In this document: positions 32,308-44,199 of the stretch, piece after piece
How the letters are laid out: each line of letters opens with the position of its first letter
Numbering within the stretch: the stretch's first letter is position 1
Assembly (NCBI RefSeq): GCF_963583255.1
Contig: NC_084804.1
Location: 20,404,061 to 20,468,060, forward strand
DNA: 64,000 nucleotides
Source of the DNA: Pyrus communis
Taxonomy: Eukaryota > Streptophyta > Magnoliopsida > Rosales > Rosaceae
Reading direction: 5' to 3'
Position numbers and translations under genes: made by a program
Notes under the pieces: model-generated
Databases searched by the model: none
What the model was told of the DNA's origin: nothing
What the model saw: only the letters and a program-made list of their open reading frames with translations

Positions 32308-33226
32308 TTAGGAACTAAAGCCAAGGAACACACACCTCACTGCACATGAATCAAGCTTGCTTCTTTGATTTTTGTGAAAATAGACATATGCCACACAACC
32401 GAAAACCCAAGTTTCAAGATGAAGAGCAGAGGGTAGTAAAGCATGATCAGCAAGTATGGCTAAAGGTGTTCTAAAAGAAAGGACACGTGATGGCATTCGG
32501 TTGATGAGATAAATAGCATATGTGACTACATTAGCCCAGTATGTCTTGGGTGCATAACTACCAATAAGATCACGGGTAATCTCAAGTATGTGCCGATTTT
32601 TTCGTTCAACAACTCCATTTTGGTGTGGGTTTGAGGACAAGTAGTCTCATGAAGAATGCCCTTTTTCATAAAAAAAACTGAGAAAAATCCTAATTAAGAT
32701 ACTCACCACCGTTGTCTAACCGAAGCACTTTAACAGTGAGTGAATATTGAGTATAGACCATGTGATAGAACTTTTTGAAGATGTCACCCACATCGCTTTT
32801 ATTTTTCATGAGGTATAACCAAATCATTCTAGTGCAGTCGCCAACAAATGTTACAAACCAACGTACACCATGCTGAGTAGTAACCGGAGACGGCCCCCAC
32901 ACATCAGAATGAATTAACTCAAAAGGACCTGTTCGTTTGTTATGACTTGGAGGATACGAAGCTCGATGGCTTTTTGCTAATGTGCAAACATTAGACCATA
33001 GTGAAGCATCTGAAATATTACTAAGCAATGACGGAAGTAATTTTCGTAAATAACCAAAGGAGGCATGACCAAGACGACGATGCTACAATTGAACAATCTT
33101 CAAATTTCCACTATCTTGACCATGAACTTGATGAACCTGGCCTTGTGCAATATCATCAACATAGTACAACCCCCTCCTCTTAGTACCACACCTAATGATC
33201 GCCTGAGTCCGAATAATACAATCCTC
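32308..33226 (-). pseudogene. Copia-3 integrase
   Basis: From the right: LGHASFGYLRKLLPSLLS (zinc region, partly outside the open frames), then 32690-33028 with FELIHSDVWGPSPVTTQHG (first catalytic Asp) and LRLDNGGEYLN (second Asp, in LDNG). After a short broken stretch, 32308-32640 has NPHQNGVVERKNRHILEITR (catalytic Glu in VVERKN) and VFGCVAYVYFHKNQRSKLD. All three DDE residues survive, but a frame break separates the halves. Truncated at its upstream side at the MITE at 33228. No LTRs found. Confidence 0.85.
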
Positions 33227-33227
33227 C

Positions 33228-33351
33228 AATCACATCCGTTCATCGTACATTGTGCGATCAGAAATCATTGTAAATTTTTTTTATTTAACATTAAATATAA
33301 ATAGTATCTGACAAAAACTGATCGCACGACGTATAATAAACGGATGTGATT
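33228..33351. mobile_element. MITE family D
   Basis: 124 bp with TIRs AATCACATCCGTTCATCGTA and TACGTCGTGCGATCAG-type text ending CGGATGTGATT. Arms are GATCAGAAATCATTG against CAAAAACTGATC, around an AT loop (TTTAACATTAAATATAAATAG). Confidence 0.8.
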
Positions 33352-33772
33352 ACAAGATCTCTGAAATTCTCACAAAGAGGATCCCGCGAGAATCCTCTTT
33401 CCTTAAATAGAGCCCAAAAGTCTAACTGACATCAGGACCTTATTTACTCTTTTAATTTTATTTGATTACTCTTAATCACGTTTGGAGTGTTTCTTGGACC
33501 CACCTCACCTAAACACTAAATCCAAAACAAATTCTGACCGACGGTCTCTTGAGGCCGAAGAAATATAAAAGGAGAGATTCCAATACCAAAGATCACGAAG
33601 CCATCATTTGGATTTCTACCAAAAAAAATAATAAAAATAATAAAAATAAAGTTTAAACATTGGGGTTCTGGTGCCAACTTGCTCCAAATTACAAAATACC
33701 AACTTGGTCTAAATTAATGATGATTATAATCCACAAATTATGACCTTCGAAATGAAGTTTAATCTTAATTAG
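33352..33772. other. No gene recognised
   Basis: Begins with the small palindrome AGAGGATCCCGCGAGAATCCTCT (about 33377-33399). The rest is AT-rich spacer up to the TRIM. Confidence 0.45.
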
Positions 33773-34153
33773 TGTTGAGAGTTGAATATGTGTGGATAGC
33801 TTGTCCCACATCGATAAGGGACAAGGTTAGTTAAGGGTTTATATGATTTTGGATTATTTTCCATATTGTCAATTGATTTTATGATAAAACTATAATTTCA
33901 TCATGGATCAGAGCGGCTTATCCCTCATGCTCCTCCTGTGAAAGTCCAAAGGACACACGTGCCCACGCATCACCCACTTGTTGTCCATTTGTAAGCTTGA
34001 AAGTTGACCACACGTGCGGAGACATATTGAGAGTTGAATATGTGTGGACAGTTTGTCCCACATGAGTGAGAGACAAGGCTAGATAAGGACTTATATAATC
34101 TTAAACACTCTTCATATTACCAATTAATTTTACAGTGAAACCCAATTTCATCA
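33773..34153 (+). mobile_element. TRIM-B, complete, with TSD
   Basis: LTR 1 (33773-33903) starts TGTTGAGAGTTGAATATG and ends AATTTCATCA. LTR 2 (34025-34153) matches it at roughly 80%. The TSD is ATTAG (33768-33772, 34154-34158). TGGATCAGAGCGG directly after LTR 1 (33904-33916) is a primer-binding site for initiator Met tRNA with one base lost. CACACGTGCGGAGACA before LTR 2 may be the polypurine region. At 381 bp with no ORF, it is a terminal-repeat retrotransposon in miniature. Orientation follows from the PBS. Confidence 0.9.
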
Positions 34154-34277
34154 ATTAGTCAAATAAACCACTGGCATTTGGCTCACTGCGGTGATTACAT
34201 CTATTTTTTTTCTGATTGCATGTGTGTCTGCTAGTCAAGGATTTGGCTTCATCAGAAGAAAAATGCATGTGAATACA

Positions 34278-34387
34278 TCATGCAGCATCTCTCGACTATT
34301 TCAACCTTCAAACTTTTCTTCAATAAATTTTGTCATGCAGCATCTCTCGACTATTTAAACCTTCAAACTTTTCTTCAATAAATTTTG
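34278..34387. repeat. 55-bp tandem duplication, two copies
   Basis: TCATGCAGCATCTCTCGAC begins both units (34278, 34333), which differ at one or two bases. A recent local duplication in non-coding DNA. Confidence 0.93.
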
Positions 34388-35164
34388 TCATACTTCAATC
34401 TTAAAATTAAGGTATTACTATCCATTTTTATTTATTTATGGTGTAAAAGGAACTTTAAGACCCGTTACAAATAGATTAGATTATCGATCAAACGAACTCT
34501 AATTTAAAAAGAATACAACTCTTCATACTTTTTTCTTCTACCCACTTGTTATGTGATTGCGTGCAAGCTTATCATCCATCATCATCTAATTCATAAATTC
34601 GGTAGGTGGGTGTGATGTGCTATTTTACCTTATTACGCGTTAGACTTTGACAGGGAACTGGTCCACAAGTCATACAGAACAAGCAGAGAACGTAATTTGC
34701 AAGTTTGCATCTATGGCAAGTCGTACATGTATAGAAAAATTGGATTATTCTTCGAAAATGAGAGGTGGTTGGTTGTCCTTGGTCTGAGATTTTTGAAACC
34801 CTATTCTTTACGAATTTGTTAAAATCAAGTGGGAAATTCAACTGAAAGAAATCTTGGAAGCAAAACCGATATATAGATATGTTCCTTCCAGGTAGGTACT
34901 GTTTCTAAATACCTAACTGATTGATTGAACATTTTGTGCTATTTAATTTCTTCATGGAAAACGTATTTTTTATTAATGTCGTTGCAGGCAATACTTATGC
35001 AAACTTCTAATATATTAATCTTCAACATATAACACGAGTATTTTCTTTTATTAATGCCACTGAACCATACATATATATTCTCGAATAAAAAAACCCTGCA
35101 ATCTACACTAGCTAGTAAATACAATCCACATAGACAAATAGTTTAGTAACATTTTTTAATCAAA
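34388..35164. other. No gene recognised
   Basis: AT-rich. A 73-codon minus ORF at 34620-34841 has cysteines (FYTCTTCHRCK) but no known fold or flanking support. Confidence 0.45.
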
Positions 35165-35395
35165 TTACAAATATTGCCAATACACAAGATCTCTCAAAAT
35201 TGGAGGCAAATTCTCTATTTTCCTGTTTGTGTGATTACGGTTAAGTCAAGTCAATATTTTATATTACTATTCATTTTTTTCTTATTATCTCTATAAAAAA
35301 ACCAATATAAAATGTTGACGTGGCTTAACCGTGACCACACAAAATAGGAAAGCACGGAAAGTGAAAAGGCAGAGAATCTACCTCCCTCAAAATTT
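35165..35395. mobile_element. MITE family E
   Basis: A long hairpin: TGTGTGATTACGGTTAAGTC at the left pairs with GACGTGGCTTAACCGTGACC at the right, and outer arms GGAGGCAAATTCTCTATTTTCC pair with the complement of GCAGAGAATCTACCTCC. The loop is AT-rich. Ends are approximate. Confidence 0.7.
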
Positions 35396-35664
35396 CATCC
35401 AAAGTGGTAACCTAAGTTTCAGCCAAACGTATTCATTTCCAAAATTAAATTGGCTATCAATTAATTAAAATAAATATTCTCGCCAAAACGATGTCTATGA
35501 TCTTCTACACACCAACCTCAAGAAGAAAACCCAGGTTAAAAGTTATAAATTATTCTACCAATATTCAAGATCCACATTTAATCTGTATTTTAGCATGGAT
35601 AATACCTAGGTACTTATTAGTAAGCACCCTATATACTCACATTTTGATTTTGGCCCAATAATAT

Positions 35665-36549
35665 TGTTGACCCTTAAAATTACAAAGCCTACGTTGCGCA
35701 CATGCCGAGTAACTAATAAGCTAACTACGTCCTTCGGTTGAATGCGGGGCGTGCCAACTCGTCGACCGAGCTCGGCCAAGGAGTAAAATTTGTTGATGTC
35801 GCGTTGAGCACGTTGCTGACTTCTTTATCTTACAACTGCGGCCGAGAAAGGAACAAATCTCAGCCTTTGGATTCTTGAGCCTGAAGACAATTTTGCTAGT
35901 TCTGCGAAGTTCACGAATCGACGGTGTCAAATTTGGTCACGGTGATTATATTCGTGAGAGTATAACCACGTCAAATCGACACCAAACTATATGGACACAA
36001 GTATTCAAAGGTAAATGTGGTTCGGCCCTCAGAATGCCGAACTCTGAAACTCACTTGGGAGTATCCAATCATAAAACCACTCGGCGTCTAATTTGCTGAA
36101 TGTCGTAACTCGTAACACCCTACTTCGCCGAGAAGGCTAATAAGATTACCTCTGCCAATAAGGATTCGAAAATCCTTCTTGACAAAGACTTGGATAGGTA
36201 ACCAATCGGCCTCGACGTAGTGCTGTTTATCCAAACTGAAGGTGCTTCGGGGACGGTTGATTCTACAGCAACAATGCTGTTTATCCAAACTGAAGATGTT
36301 CACTGGTTGCCTTCACAGTGCTGTTTATCCAAACTGAAGATGTGTCGGCGGAAAAAAGAAAATAAAAAAATCTCAAGATGTTTGAGAGGTTTTGCGCAGG
36401 GCAATTGTGTATTGAATTGGAGGTCCTTAAATTGCACCCTCATTTCTCTATTTATAGCAGCAAAACCCAATCCTAACCATACTCGAACTAGGACTCCTTA
36501 CCTCAATCCATCTTATCTCGGCCAATCCCACTTCTATTAGGATTTTTCT
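35665..36549 (-). repeat. Gypsy-1 3' LTR, truncated
   Basis: Aligns with 45918-46815 at about 90% or more, from TGTTGACCCTTAAAATTACA onward. It breaks off after CTATTAGGATTTTT, where integrase-side sequence starts, so roughly 280 bp of U3 and the polypurine tract are gone. It holds three copies of CTGTTTATCCAAACTGAAG (36222, 36279, 36322). A TATA box on the minus strand lies at about 36450-36458. Confidence 0.88.
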
Positions 36550-36616
36550 ACGCCACTAATAAGTTATAAGCGTCAAGTCACGCCTCCTCCAAATCTTCTA
36601 ACTCCTGCCTCATGGC

Positions 36617-37690
36617 CTAACTGTATTTGGCACTGATCAAATTACTCTGTTCAATTACTCGCAACGAATTTATACTAAGCTTAACTGGTAATATTGCGTC
36701 ATGTCCATAGGTTAAGGCATATAGAGTTGTTCCGGTGGCTGATCGGAGTAAAGTTCGATAAGCCCATAATGCTTCATTTAGCTTCAAATGCCACATCCCT
36801 GGCCTCTCTCTTACCATGTTTTCAAGAATACCAATCAAAACTTTATTACTTGCTTTGGCCTGTCCATTCGCTTGCGGATAATACGGCATAGACTGCTCGA
36901 GTCAAATTTTTAGGTTCGCTGTATACTCTTTAAACCTGTCGGCCGTAAAGATTGTGCCATTGTCAGTTATGATCATTTCTGGTACTCCAAATCGAGTCAC
37001 AATATTTTCTTCTACGAAACTGCAGAATTCTTTGGACGTTGATTCGGCGTATGATCTTGCTTCGACCTACTTTGTGAAGTAATCGGTTACCATTAATATC
37101 CATGCGTGTTTTCCTGCTCCAGAAGACGGCGTGATTTTTCCAATTACGTCCATTGCCCATCCTCTGAACGGCCATGGTTTGGTAACCGAATGGAGTAATT
37201 CGGCTGGGACTTTCTGTGTTATTCGATACAATCCTTCAATATACTCGGCCAAAAATAACCGTGTCAACGAAGCAGCCAACACATCTTACGCCCGGATTGG
37301 TGAGCTCTACAGATCCCTTCGTGCACCTCTGTCATTGCTTGGGCCGCATCCTGTGGGCCGAGGCATAATAATAGTAAACCATCCTCATCATTTCGATATA
37401 TTTCATTATGGTACGACATGTAATTCCTGGCCTGGACCCTCGTCCTCCGATCATGTTTATCGTTGGGATTGTCGAGATATCGTAAAATCGCCTTTCTCCA
37501 ATCGTCTGGTAGTGTCTCGACACCACATACTTCTACGGGGTCTCCTCGCTCTAGTAACAATGGTAAAGACATCACTCTCTTGCGTATACCGTGATTGTGC
37601 TGGAGGACTTGCTGATTGATCAAGGCTAGGTAAAATCGTAGTTCTGTGGGTGTTACCCGGCTTAACTTGCCCCCCATGAGTTGTGCTATG
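36617..37690 (-). pseudogene. Gypsy-1 integrase
   Basis: 37264-37690 covers the N-terminal region (RRTRVQARNYMSYHNEIYRN, VHEGICRAHQSGRKMCWLLR). A deletion or shift follows, removing most of the HHCC zinc site. The core has FRGWAMDVIGKITPSSGAGK (first Asp), then MIITDNGTIFT (second Asp). 36617-36889 reads MPYYPQANGQAKASNKVLIG, where the expected catalytic Glu is Lys, and continues WHLKLNEALWAYRTLLRSAT. Integrase would join element DNA to the chromosome. This copy has broken frames and an altered active site. Confidence 0.85.
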
Positions 37691-38060
37691 GAGGCTATTT
37701 GGGCGAGTTCGTCTACTTCAGTGTTTCGAACACGCGAAATGTGATCAAATGTAATCCGCTTAAATGACTCGGCCAAATAGGTGGCAACCATGTGATAGGG
37801 TGCCAAAGTACAACTCATGCAACGAAAAATACCGTTTAATTGGTTAATCACGAGTTCGGAATCACCGAGGACAAGGACACGGGCTGCTCTTAAGTCGTGG
37901 AGGACGTGAAGGCCGATGATGAGAGCTTCATATTCGGCCTGATTATTCGTACAGTTGAAATCTAACTTGAGAGAGAAACACCATCGGTAATGGTCGGGGG
38001 ATTGAATGACGATACCAACATCAGTCGAGGTAGCGGTGCTAGATCCATCAAAGTGTATCG
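37691..38060 (-). pseudogene. Gypsy-1 second RNase H (aRH)
   Basis: Within the open stretch 37264-38142: WTIHFDGSSTATSTDVGIVI (first Asp), NNQAEYEALIIGLHVL (Glu), VLGDSELVINQLNG (Asp) and SRVRNTEVDELAQIAS (last Asp). This is the extra RNase H domain of the archaeal type found in Tat Gypsy elements, here uninterrupted with all acidic residues visible. Its role in the element cycle is not fully known; it probably assists RNA removal. Confidence 0.82.
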
Positions 38061-38159
38061 TCCAGTAGTTGTCGCGTGTTTGGACTAAACTGATGTTGAC
38101 TTTGCTGCCCCCAAAACCATAAGAAGAGGGGTGCTGGGCCAAAAAATCGGCTAGGGCTT

Positions 38160-39466
38160 GACCTTTGACGGCTTTTTGGGGGACGTACTACAAACTAAAC
38201 TCGGATAATGCCGTGGTCCATTTCCCAATTTGACCTTTGACGATAGGCTGAGTAAGCATGTAATGAATAACATCTGTTTGGGCGATGACTTGGGTAACTG
38301 ATGGGAGCATGTAATGTCAAAGTTTGGTCGCGGTGAAAAACAAAGCTAAGCAAAGTTTCTCGACGGGTGAATAATTGATCTCAGGTGAATTCAAATTCCG
38401 GCTGAGATAAAAGATAGCTTGTTCACCCCCAGCATCGTTATCTTGCGCGAGGAGGCAACTGATGAACTCGTCGGCTGCCGAAATGTACAGTTTGAGAGGT
38501 TTACCGCATGGGGCGATACTAGTACTGGTGGCATGGCAAGGGAGACCTTGATTTGTGTGAAATTCGCTTGATGTTTTTCGCACCACTCAAACTTGTCGAA
38601 GTCCTTAAGTTTTAAAAGTGTAGAGCATGCTTTTATTTTGCCTGCTGAATTAGCTATGAAACGGCGGAGAAAATTTATCTTTCCGAGCAACGATTGGAGT
38701 TGCTTCTTGGTCGTCGGGGATGAAGCGCTAATGATTGCACGAGCTTCATTTTGAGATTATGTTGACGCATACAAAGGAATGTTTGCCGAAGATCATCTAA
38801 GTGCGTTTGGCAGCTTTTCGATTTCACAACCATATCATCGATATAAACTTCTACGACCGTACCGATCAAATCATGGAATATTGTACTTATAGCTCGTTGG
38901 TATGTGGCACCGGCGTTCTTGAGGTCGAATGGCATAACGACCCATTCGTAGGTGCTGAGTGCCCCGGGGCAACGAAATGCAGTTTTGCGAACGTCAGCTT
39001 CATTGATAAATATCTGGTTGTAACCGGCATGGCCGTCCATGAAGGACAACATTTCATGATTGGCTGTGGCATCAATTAGTAAATTCGAGATTGGCATTGT
39101 GTATTCATCCTTGGGAGTTGCCAGATTTAAATTATGAAAATCGATGCAGATGCGTAGGGCTCTATTTTTCTTTAACATCGGGATGATATTAGCCAACCAT
39201 TCGACGTACCGAGCTGTCCGAATAAACCTGGCTTTCAAAAGCTAAACTAATTCGTCCTTTATGTCGAGCTGTACTTCTGTCGAGAACCGGCGTGAGGGTT
39301 GTTGGAAAGGCTTACACCCCACTATGATGCGTAACTCATGTTCGACGAGGTTTCGCTCAAGGCTTGGCATCTCATGATAATTCCACATGAAAGAATCTTT
39401 AAATTCATGGAGCAGTTTACAAAGCTCGACCTTCATGGAGGGCGGCAACAATGCACTAATAAACAA
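38160..39466 (-). pseudogene. Gypsy-1 reverse transcriptase and RNase H
   Basis: Starts with CKLLHEFKDSFMWNYHEMPS and an in-frame stop after KDELV. Next is RT proper: WLANIIPMLKKNRALRICID, LSFMDGHAGYNQIFI, VMPFDLKNAGATYQRA and the catalytic VEVYIDDMVVKSKSCQTHLD. After NLKMK about 30 codons are missing and the frame shifts to ISASSPTTKKQLQ, GKINFLRRFIANSAG (38391-38690), the tether to RNase H (LYISAADEFISCLLAQDND, IFYLSRNLNSPEINYSPVEK). The DD pair is intact. Stops and the internal deletion make it non-functional. Confidence 0.88.
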
Positions 39467-39719
39467 CGGTCGAGGCTCGTCGGCTGTGCCAACATTTATT
39501 TCTTCTAATGGGTCTTTGACTTGGGGCCGATTGTCTTCTAGTTCGGCTGGTGCGGCCTAAACTTTGTCTAATGATAAAACTAGGCTGTTATCCGCTTCGG
39601 CCAAAAATTCGATCAAGTTTACGCCTGAGTATAGTTGTTTGCCAATGGCATATTAATGAGCCAGCAGACGTTCCATGGTAGATGAAACCGCGGCCCGACG
39701 CCTTTCTTGTTTGGCAGTG

Positions 39720-40610
39720 TCAGTCATCAGCGTCGGTAATTAGATCAGCCAAGCCAAGTCTCGTCGAATCCTGCTGCACAGTCTCGACGCCTACCTCGAT
39801 GTCTTTTTGAACTGAAATTCGAGTCGGCCGTCTGTCCTCGTTAAAACCCTGTAAGGTGATGTAGCCGACATGATTGTCATAATAGTGAGCCTGAATCATG
39901 TTGGTTTCAAACGACTGATTATCGGCTGGATGGACTACGACCGATTTGTCATCCCAAAAGATGAGAACTTGGTACAACGATGAAGGAATGCAACTTGTTT
40001 GATGGATCCAGTCGCAGCCGAGCAATGCATTATAATCCGTCTTTGAGTCAATTATAAAGAATGCAGTCATGTGGTTGTGACCTGCGACGCTGACTTCTAA
40101 CGGGAGTACTCCTTTGGTTTAAGACTTGTCGTCGATGAAGTTGTTCATCGTAATCCTTAATGGTATGAGCTCGTCATTGGAGCGACGTAATGCCTTCTTG
40201 ATGGAGATCGGCATGATGTTGACTGTGGCTCCACAGTCGATAAACACCTTGGAAATAGGATATCCTTCAATATGAGTCATGACGTATAACGGCTTTAGAT
40301 GTTGGAGATTAATAGAAGAAGAGCGATGAAATAATTCGGCCAGGGCTGGCTTAAGTTTGTCGCCTTTACTGATTTCCCCATCTTCTTCAGTATCAATGAA
40401 ATCCACTTGTGTTGCTTCTTCGGCAACCACGTGCCCATCTAAAAAAATTGACTGATAGGTTCTCGGTTGAAATTCAGCCGGTAGGACATGGACCATTCTG
40501 ATTTCCATATGCTCGAGGACTGAAGGACCCATCGGGTCTTGGTCGTCGACTTCCAGATTAGTAGATGTAGTATCAGTCTTTGGAGTGTCTTCAATCGGAT
40601 TATTTAGCAC
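39720..40610 (-). pseudogene. Gypsy-1 aspartic protease
   Basis: Residues around VFIDCGATVNIMPISIKKAL form the protease active site; the usual DS/TG or DGG loop is DCG here. Upstream LKPLYVMTHIEGYPISK and, after one in-frame stop (40116-40118), FFIIDSKTDYNALLGCDWIHQ and CIPSSLYQVLIFWDD give the typical Gypsy protease tail. It would cut Gag-Pol. 39467-39719 between protease and RT is a degenerate linker. Confidence 0.82.
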
Positions 40611-40619
40611 CTCGGTATG

Positions 40620-41999
40620 TACCTGCTCCTAGGGTGCGTAGACTAAATCTATTCTATTCTGGTCATCTTCCCTGAGCCTATTTATTGCCGAAGAGTAATT
40701 TCGTCCTTGTAGTGCTTTACAGGCTCGTTCTTCGTAGGCGATTCAGGCGTTCCTTGTGTCCAGGTATGCATCTAAACACGCCACATGATTTTCCTCATCA
40801 ACCGTAAGGCCGAAAAGAGACACGGCCGAGAAGACTTCGAAATGATATCGCAGATGCTGAAGGTCTTCGAGTGAAAAAGGTAACTCAACGGTGTCTATAT
40901 CTGTGTATGGGTCGACCTCAAAGCCAAGGACTCGAGCCTCACGTATATACTAGAACCTAGCTTTCATTGCCGGATCGGTGGTTTTCTGGATAATTTGTTA
41001 GCATCAGGGCAAGTTAGTGCTTGGTCGAGGGCTTCCTGACATGCCTTGGGTAGTCCGTACAAGTCATTGGCGGAATATTTCTTATAAAATTCCCGCATGT
41101 ACTCCAAGGATTCACTGAGGAATGGAGGGTGCAGATTGCACCGTACTTTTACTAACGGTTCCTGCGGTGGTAACGGGGGAAGTTTACTTTCAGCTTCTTG
41201 TCTAAATTGCTAGAGACAAGCTCTCATCTCTTCGGGCCGAATAAGGAGCTTGATGAGTTTCTCAGACTCTTCAATGGTGGCTTCAAAGTCGCAATTAGCT
41301 GGCTTTTTCTCTTGAAGTAATTCGGCCATAATGGTCGAGGTAAGCTGGTCGTCGCCGCTTCCTACTACCTCTTTTGGCTGCCACCGGGTAGTCGAATTAG
41401 CTTATGCTTTTTGTTGTCGAGCCATGCAATCTATTCGCTAGCGACGACGTTTTTGAGACTTAGATAACGCCGTATATAGGTCAGTTAGAGAATTATAACT
41501 GTACCAATGTTGGTCACATGGCTTAGGTGGCTGGAAGGTTTTTCGACCTACTGATGAACTCGAGCTGCCGGAGTTGCACGAGTAATAATCCTCATTATAG
41601 AATGACACGTCAAAGTTAAGACGTCGTCTGATTGGGGTTGGGTCTTTTGCTTGTACCTGTAAGCTGAGTCTCTCAAATACTTGTCATCGTTGGCCGACAC
41701 TGAGTTCCTTCGGCGGTTTTACTGCAGCCGTGGACAGCGAACATGAAGTTGGAGCCGGAGGTGTTCTCTCTTTAGGTTCAATTCGTGTTTTACAACAGCC
41801 ACACAGAACCATTGATTCATCAGTTTCTTTGGAACTAGAACCTGACATAGGTTCAACGATGGCCGGCCCTGAAGACTCCGTGGGTGGTGCATTTGAAAAT
41901 AAATCCATTGCGAGCCTCGTCTGTCCACCCTGCTTCCAGACATGTTTCACTAAGACGAACTCGGCCTTCCCTTTTCCTTTGTTTTTAGAGAGATGAGCA
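40620..41999 (-). pseudogene. Gypsy-1 gag C-terminal part and gag-pol linker
   Basis: Just left of the giant LTR insertion the frame resumes VDAHLSKNKGKGKAEFVLVK (41684-42000), then a serine/proline-rich linker. Beyond, decayed text reads MAELLQEKKPANCDFEATIE and LESLEYMREFYKKYSANDLY-like stretches across stops. No known enzyme; a linker between the zinc-knuckle region and protease is usual in this lineage. Confidence 0.6.
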
Positions 42000-42004
42000 T
42001 CCAC

Positions 42005-44194
42005 TGATAGGAGCATATTTAGGCGACTTACTTAGCTTGTTTTCGTGCATTTATATTGTTAATTCATAGTTGTTTTAGTAGTTTAAGCCATTTTCGTGTG
42101 TTTTTAGGTTCATATGGCTAAGGAAGCAAAAAGATGCATTTTGGGGCCTTTTGGAGCACTTTTGGGCTAAGGATGGATAGCTTATGCTTTGAGCCAAAGT
42201 GTTGGACGAAATTGAAGGCTTTGTATGCACTCTAGGACATAAAACAAAGGGCCTAGCCCATTCTAATACCTTGCCATGCATCCAACACACCATTCACCCT
42301 AGAAACCATCTCAACCATTCACCCTAGAAACCATCTCAACCATTCACTCAAACACCCTAAACTACAACCTTGCACATGCTTTCCCATTTCATTATTCATT
42401 CACTTTGCATTCATTCATTTCAGCCACATGCACTTATTCTTTCATCATTGCACCACCAATTCAACACATGCACCCATCACCTAACACAAATCATCCTAAC
42501 CCATGCATAACCTAAGAATTTCAGCCACATGCACACAAAACCCATTCTTGCCGTGCATTCCCTTGCAATTCCTCCATCATTGCACAACCTTGCAGCCACA
42601 TGCATTCATCCTATCATTTTCTGCACATTCACTTCCATATTCCCTCTTTAATCCACATGCATTCTTAATCATTCACCCTAGCTTGTATCCACATGTTTTC
42701 CCAACAAACAAATCAGCCACATGCACACCAAACCCCACCTTGCCGTGGCCTCCTTGCATTTCCAGCATTCCCATTTGCATTTTCAGATTTCCACCAACCA
42801 ATCTAGTTGTCATTACACATGCATTCCCTTCTTTAATCATTCCTAGCTGCCATTCACATGTTCTCCCATCCATTCTCTCCCTATAAAACCATGCAATGCA
42901 TTCATACAATTCATTTTCCAATTCACCACAAAACAATCACACAACACACCATCACTTTTTCCCATCCTTTGCCGTGCATATCCTTTCCATTTTCTGCATA
43001 TTTTCTCTTCATTGCAGCCACTCCAACCACTCCTCATCCCCCCAAAACCTATCCTTAGACCTTGTGCCGCAACGAAGAGGAAGAGGAAGAGAAGAGGGCC
43101 TAAACGTTCATACAATTCAAGTTTGAGTTGTTGGAATGTTTAGGTGTTTCTTTGATTTCAATGTTTAATTTCAATTCTCTTTGTCTTGTACGTATGAGGA
43201 ACTAAACCCCCTTTAGCTAGGGGGTGATTCGAAACTATGTTTATGCTTGCAATTTGAATTGATTATCTTTGGTTGGAATTTCATAAGTTGTGGATTCAAT
43301 TTGTTTAACCGTTTGATTGATAACTTATTTATGTATGTTTATTGAGAGTGCACACTTAATTTTCATGCATGAATACGACGCTAGAATATAAGTGAGTTTC
43401 ACCTAATAGTTATGAACTTATATTCACAAGTAGTGGAGGTTGCTTATAAACAATCGCGTTAAATGAATTCTTGGCACTAGTTTCATGCTCATCATAGTAA
43501 CGAATGCCTCGTCAATACTTATAGTTTTCATAATGCTTAATGATCTTTGATTGTATCTTTATTGTGCTTTTCACGTAAAGGACTTTTGGAGAATGTGGTG
43601 AATTGCGTTGCGCTAACCCATCCAATTCATTAACTTAAGGAGAACTTGACGGTTAATTTAAGCGGACCTAATTAACCCGGGGTGTTGAGTTTCATAACTT
43701 ATCGAAAGACCAACTGAAAATCAATCTTGTATGCAAGTGTAACATGTGTGGAGAAGAACCCCTTGGCTATTCCATCATCCATATTTTCATCACATACATA
43801 TTTACATTTTGCCCTTAATTATATTCTGTCCATTTAATTTAATCTCATCCAAACACAATCCCCCCCCATATTTTGTTAAGTCTTAGTCATTATAATCTGT
43901 CTTATTTTGGTTTTTAAGTATTTGGAGTCACAAACACCTTTAAATTTGTCGAAATCTGCCTCATTTACATTCTTGTTTTAGATTGTGTTTTTAGCTAATT
44001 TTGAGTCTTGTGAACTTGTTTCGAGTTTTCTTTAAGTGAATCAAGTGTTTTAAAGGTTATTTTTATTTCTTTGAGTTAGTTTAAAATAGATTAGCACCCC
44101 CTAGTTAATCCCCGGTTAGAACGATCCCTACTTACATCATTACTACAATTGTCACAAATAGGGTTTAATTTGTGTGCGTATAAATCTCGCATCA
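42005..44194 (+). mobile_element. Giant LTR-like element, copy A (2190 bp)
   Basis: Starts TGATAGGAGCATATTTAGGC and ends ATCTCGCATCA, with 5-bp TSD TCCAC (42000-42004, 44195-44199). It interrupts gag between VDA... and ...MVD. No protein is encoded; ORFs at 42503-43126 are pyrimidine-strand artefacts. A TATA-like CTATAAAACC lies at 42881-42890, followed 170 bp on by a conserved block with CTTAGACCTTGTGCCGC and CGTTCATACAATTCAAG. TG...CA ends, the 5-bp TSD and the promoter fit a solo LTR. The flanks also allow a 7-bp TSD (CATCCAC). Confidence 0.75.
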
Positions 44195-44199
44195 TCCAC

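Noticed and set aside
36220..36540. 106-codon plus-strand ORF in the Gypsy-1 LTR
   Set aside because: Covers the triplicated LTR motif in antisense to the element. No motif, and the same frame is not kept in the right LTR.
42503..43126. Several 66-127-codon ORFs
   Set aside because: All frames are open because the giant LTR U3/R is rich in CAT and TTC. No motif, and not conserved as protein between copies A and C.
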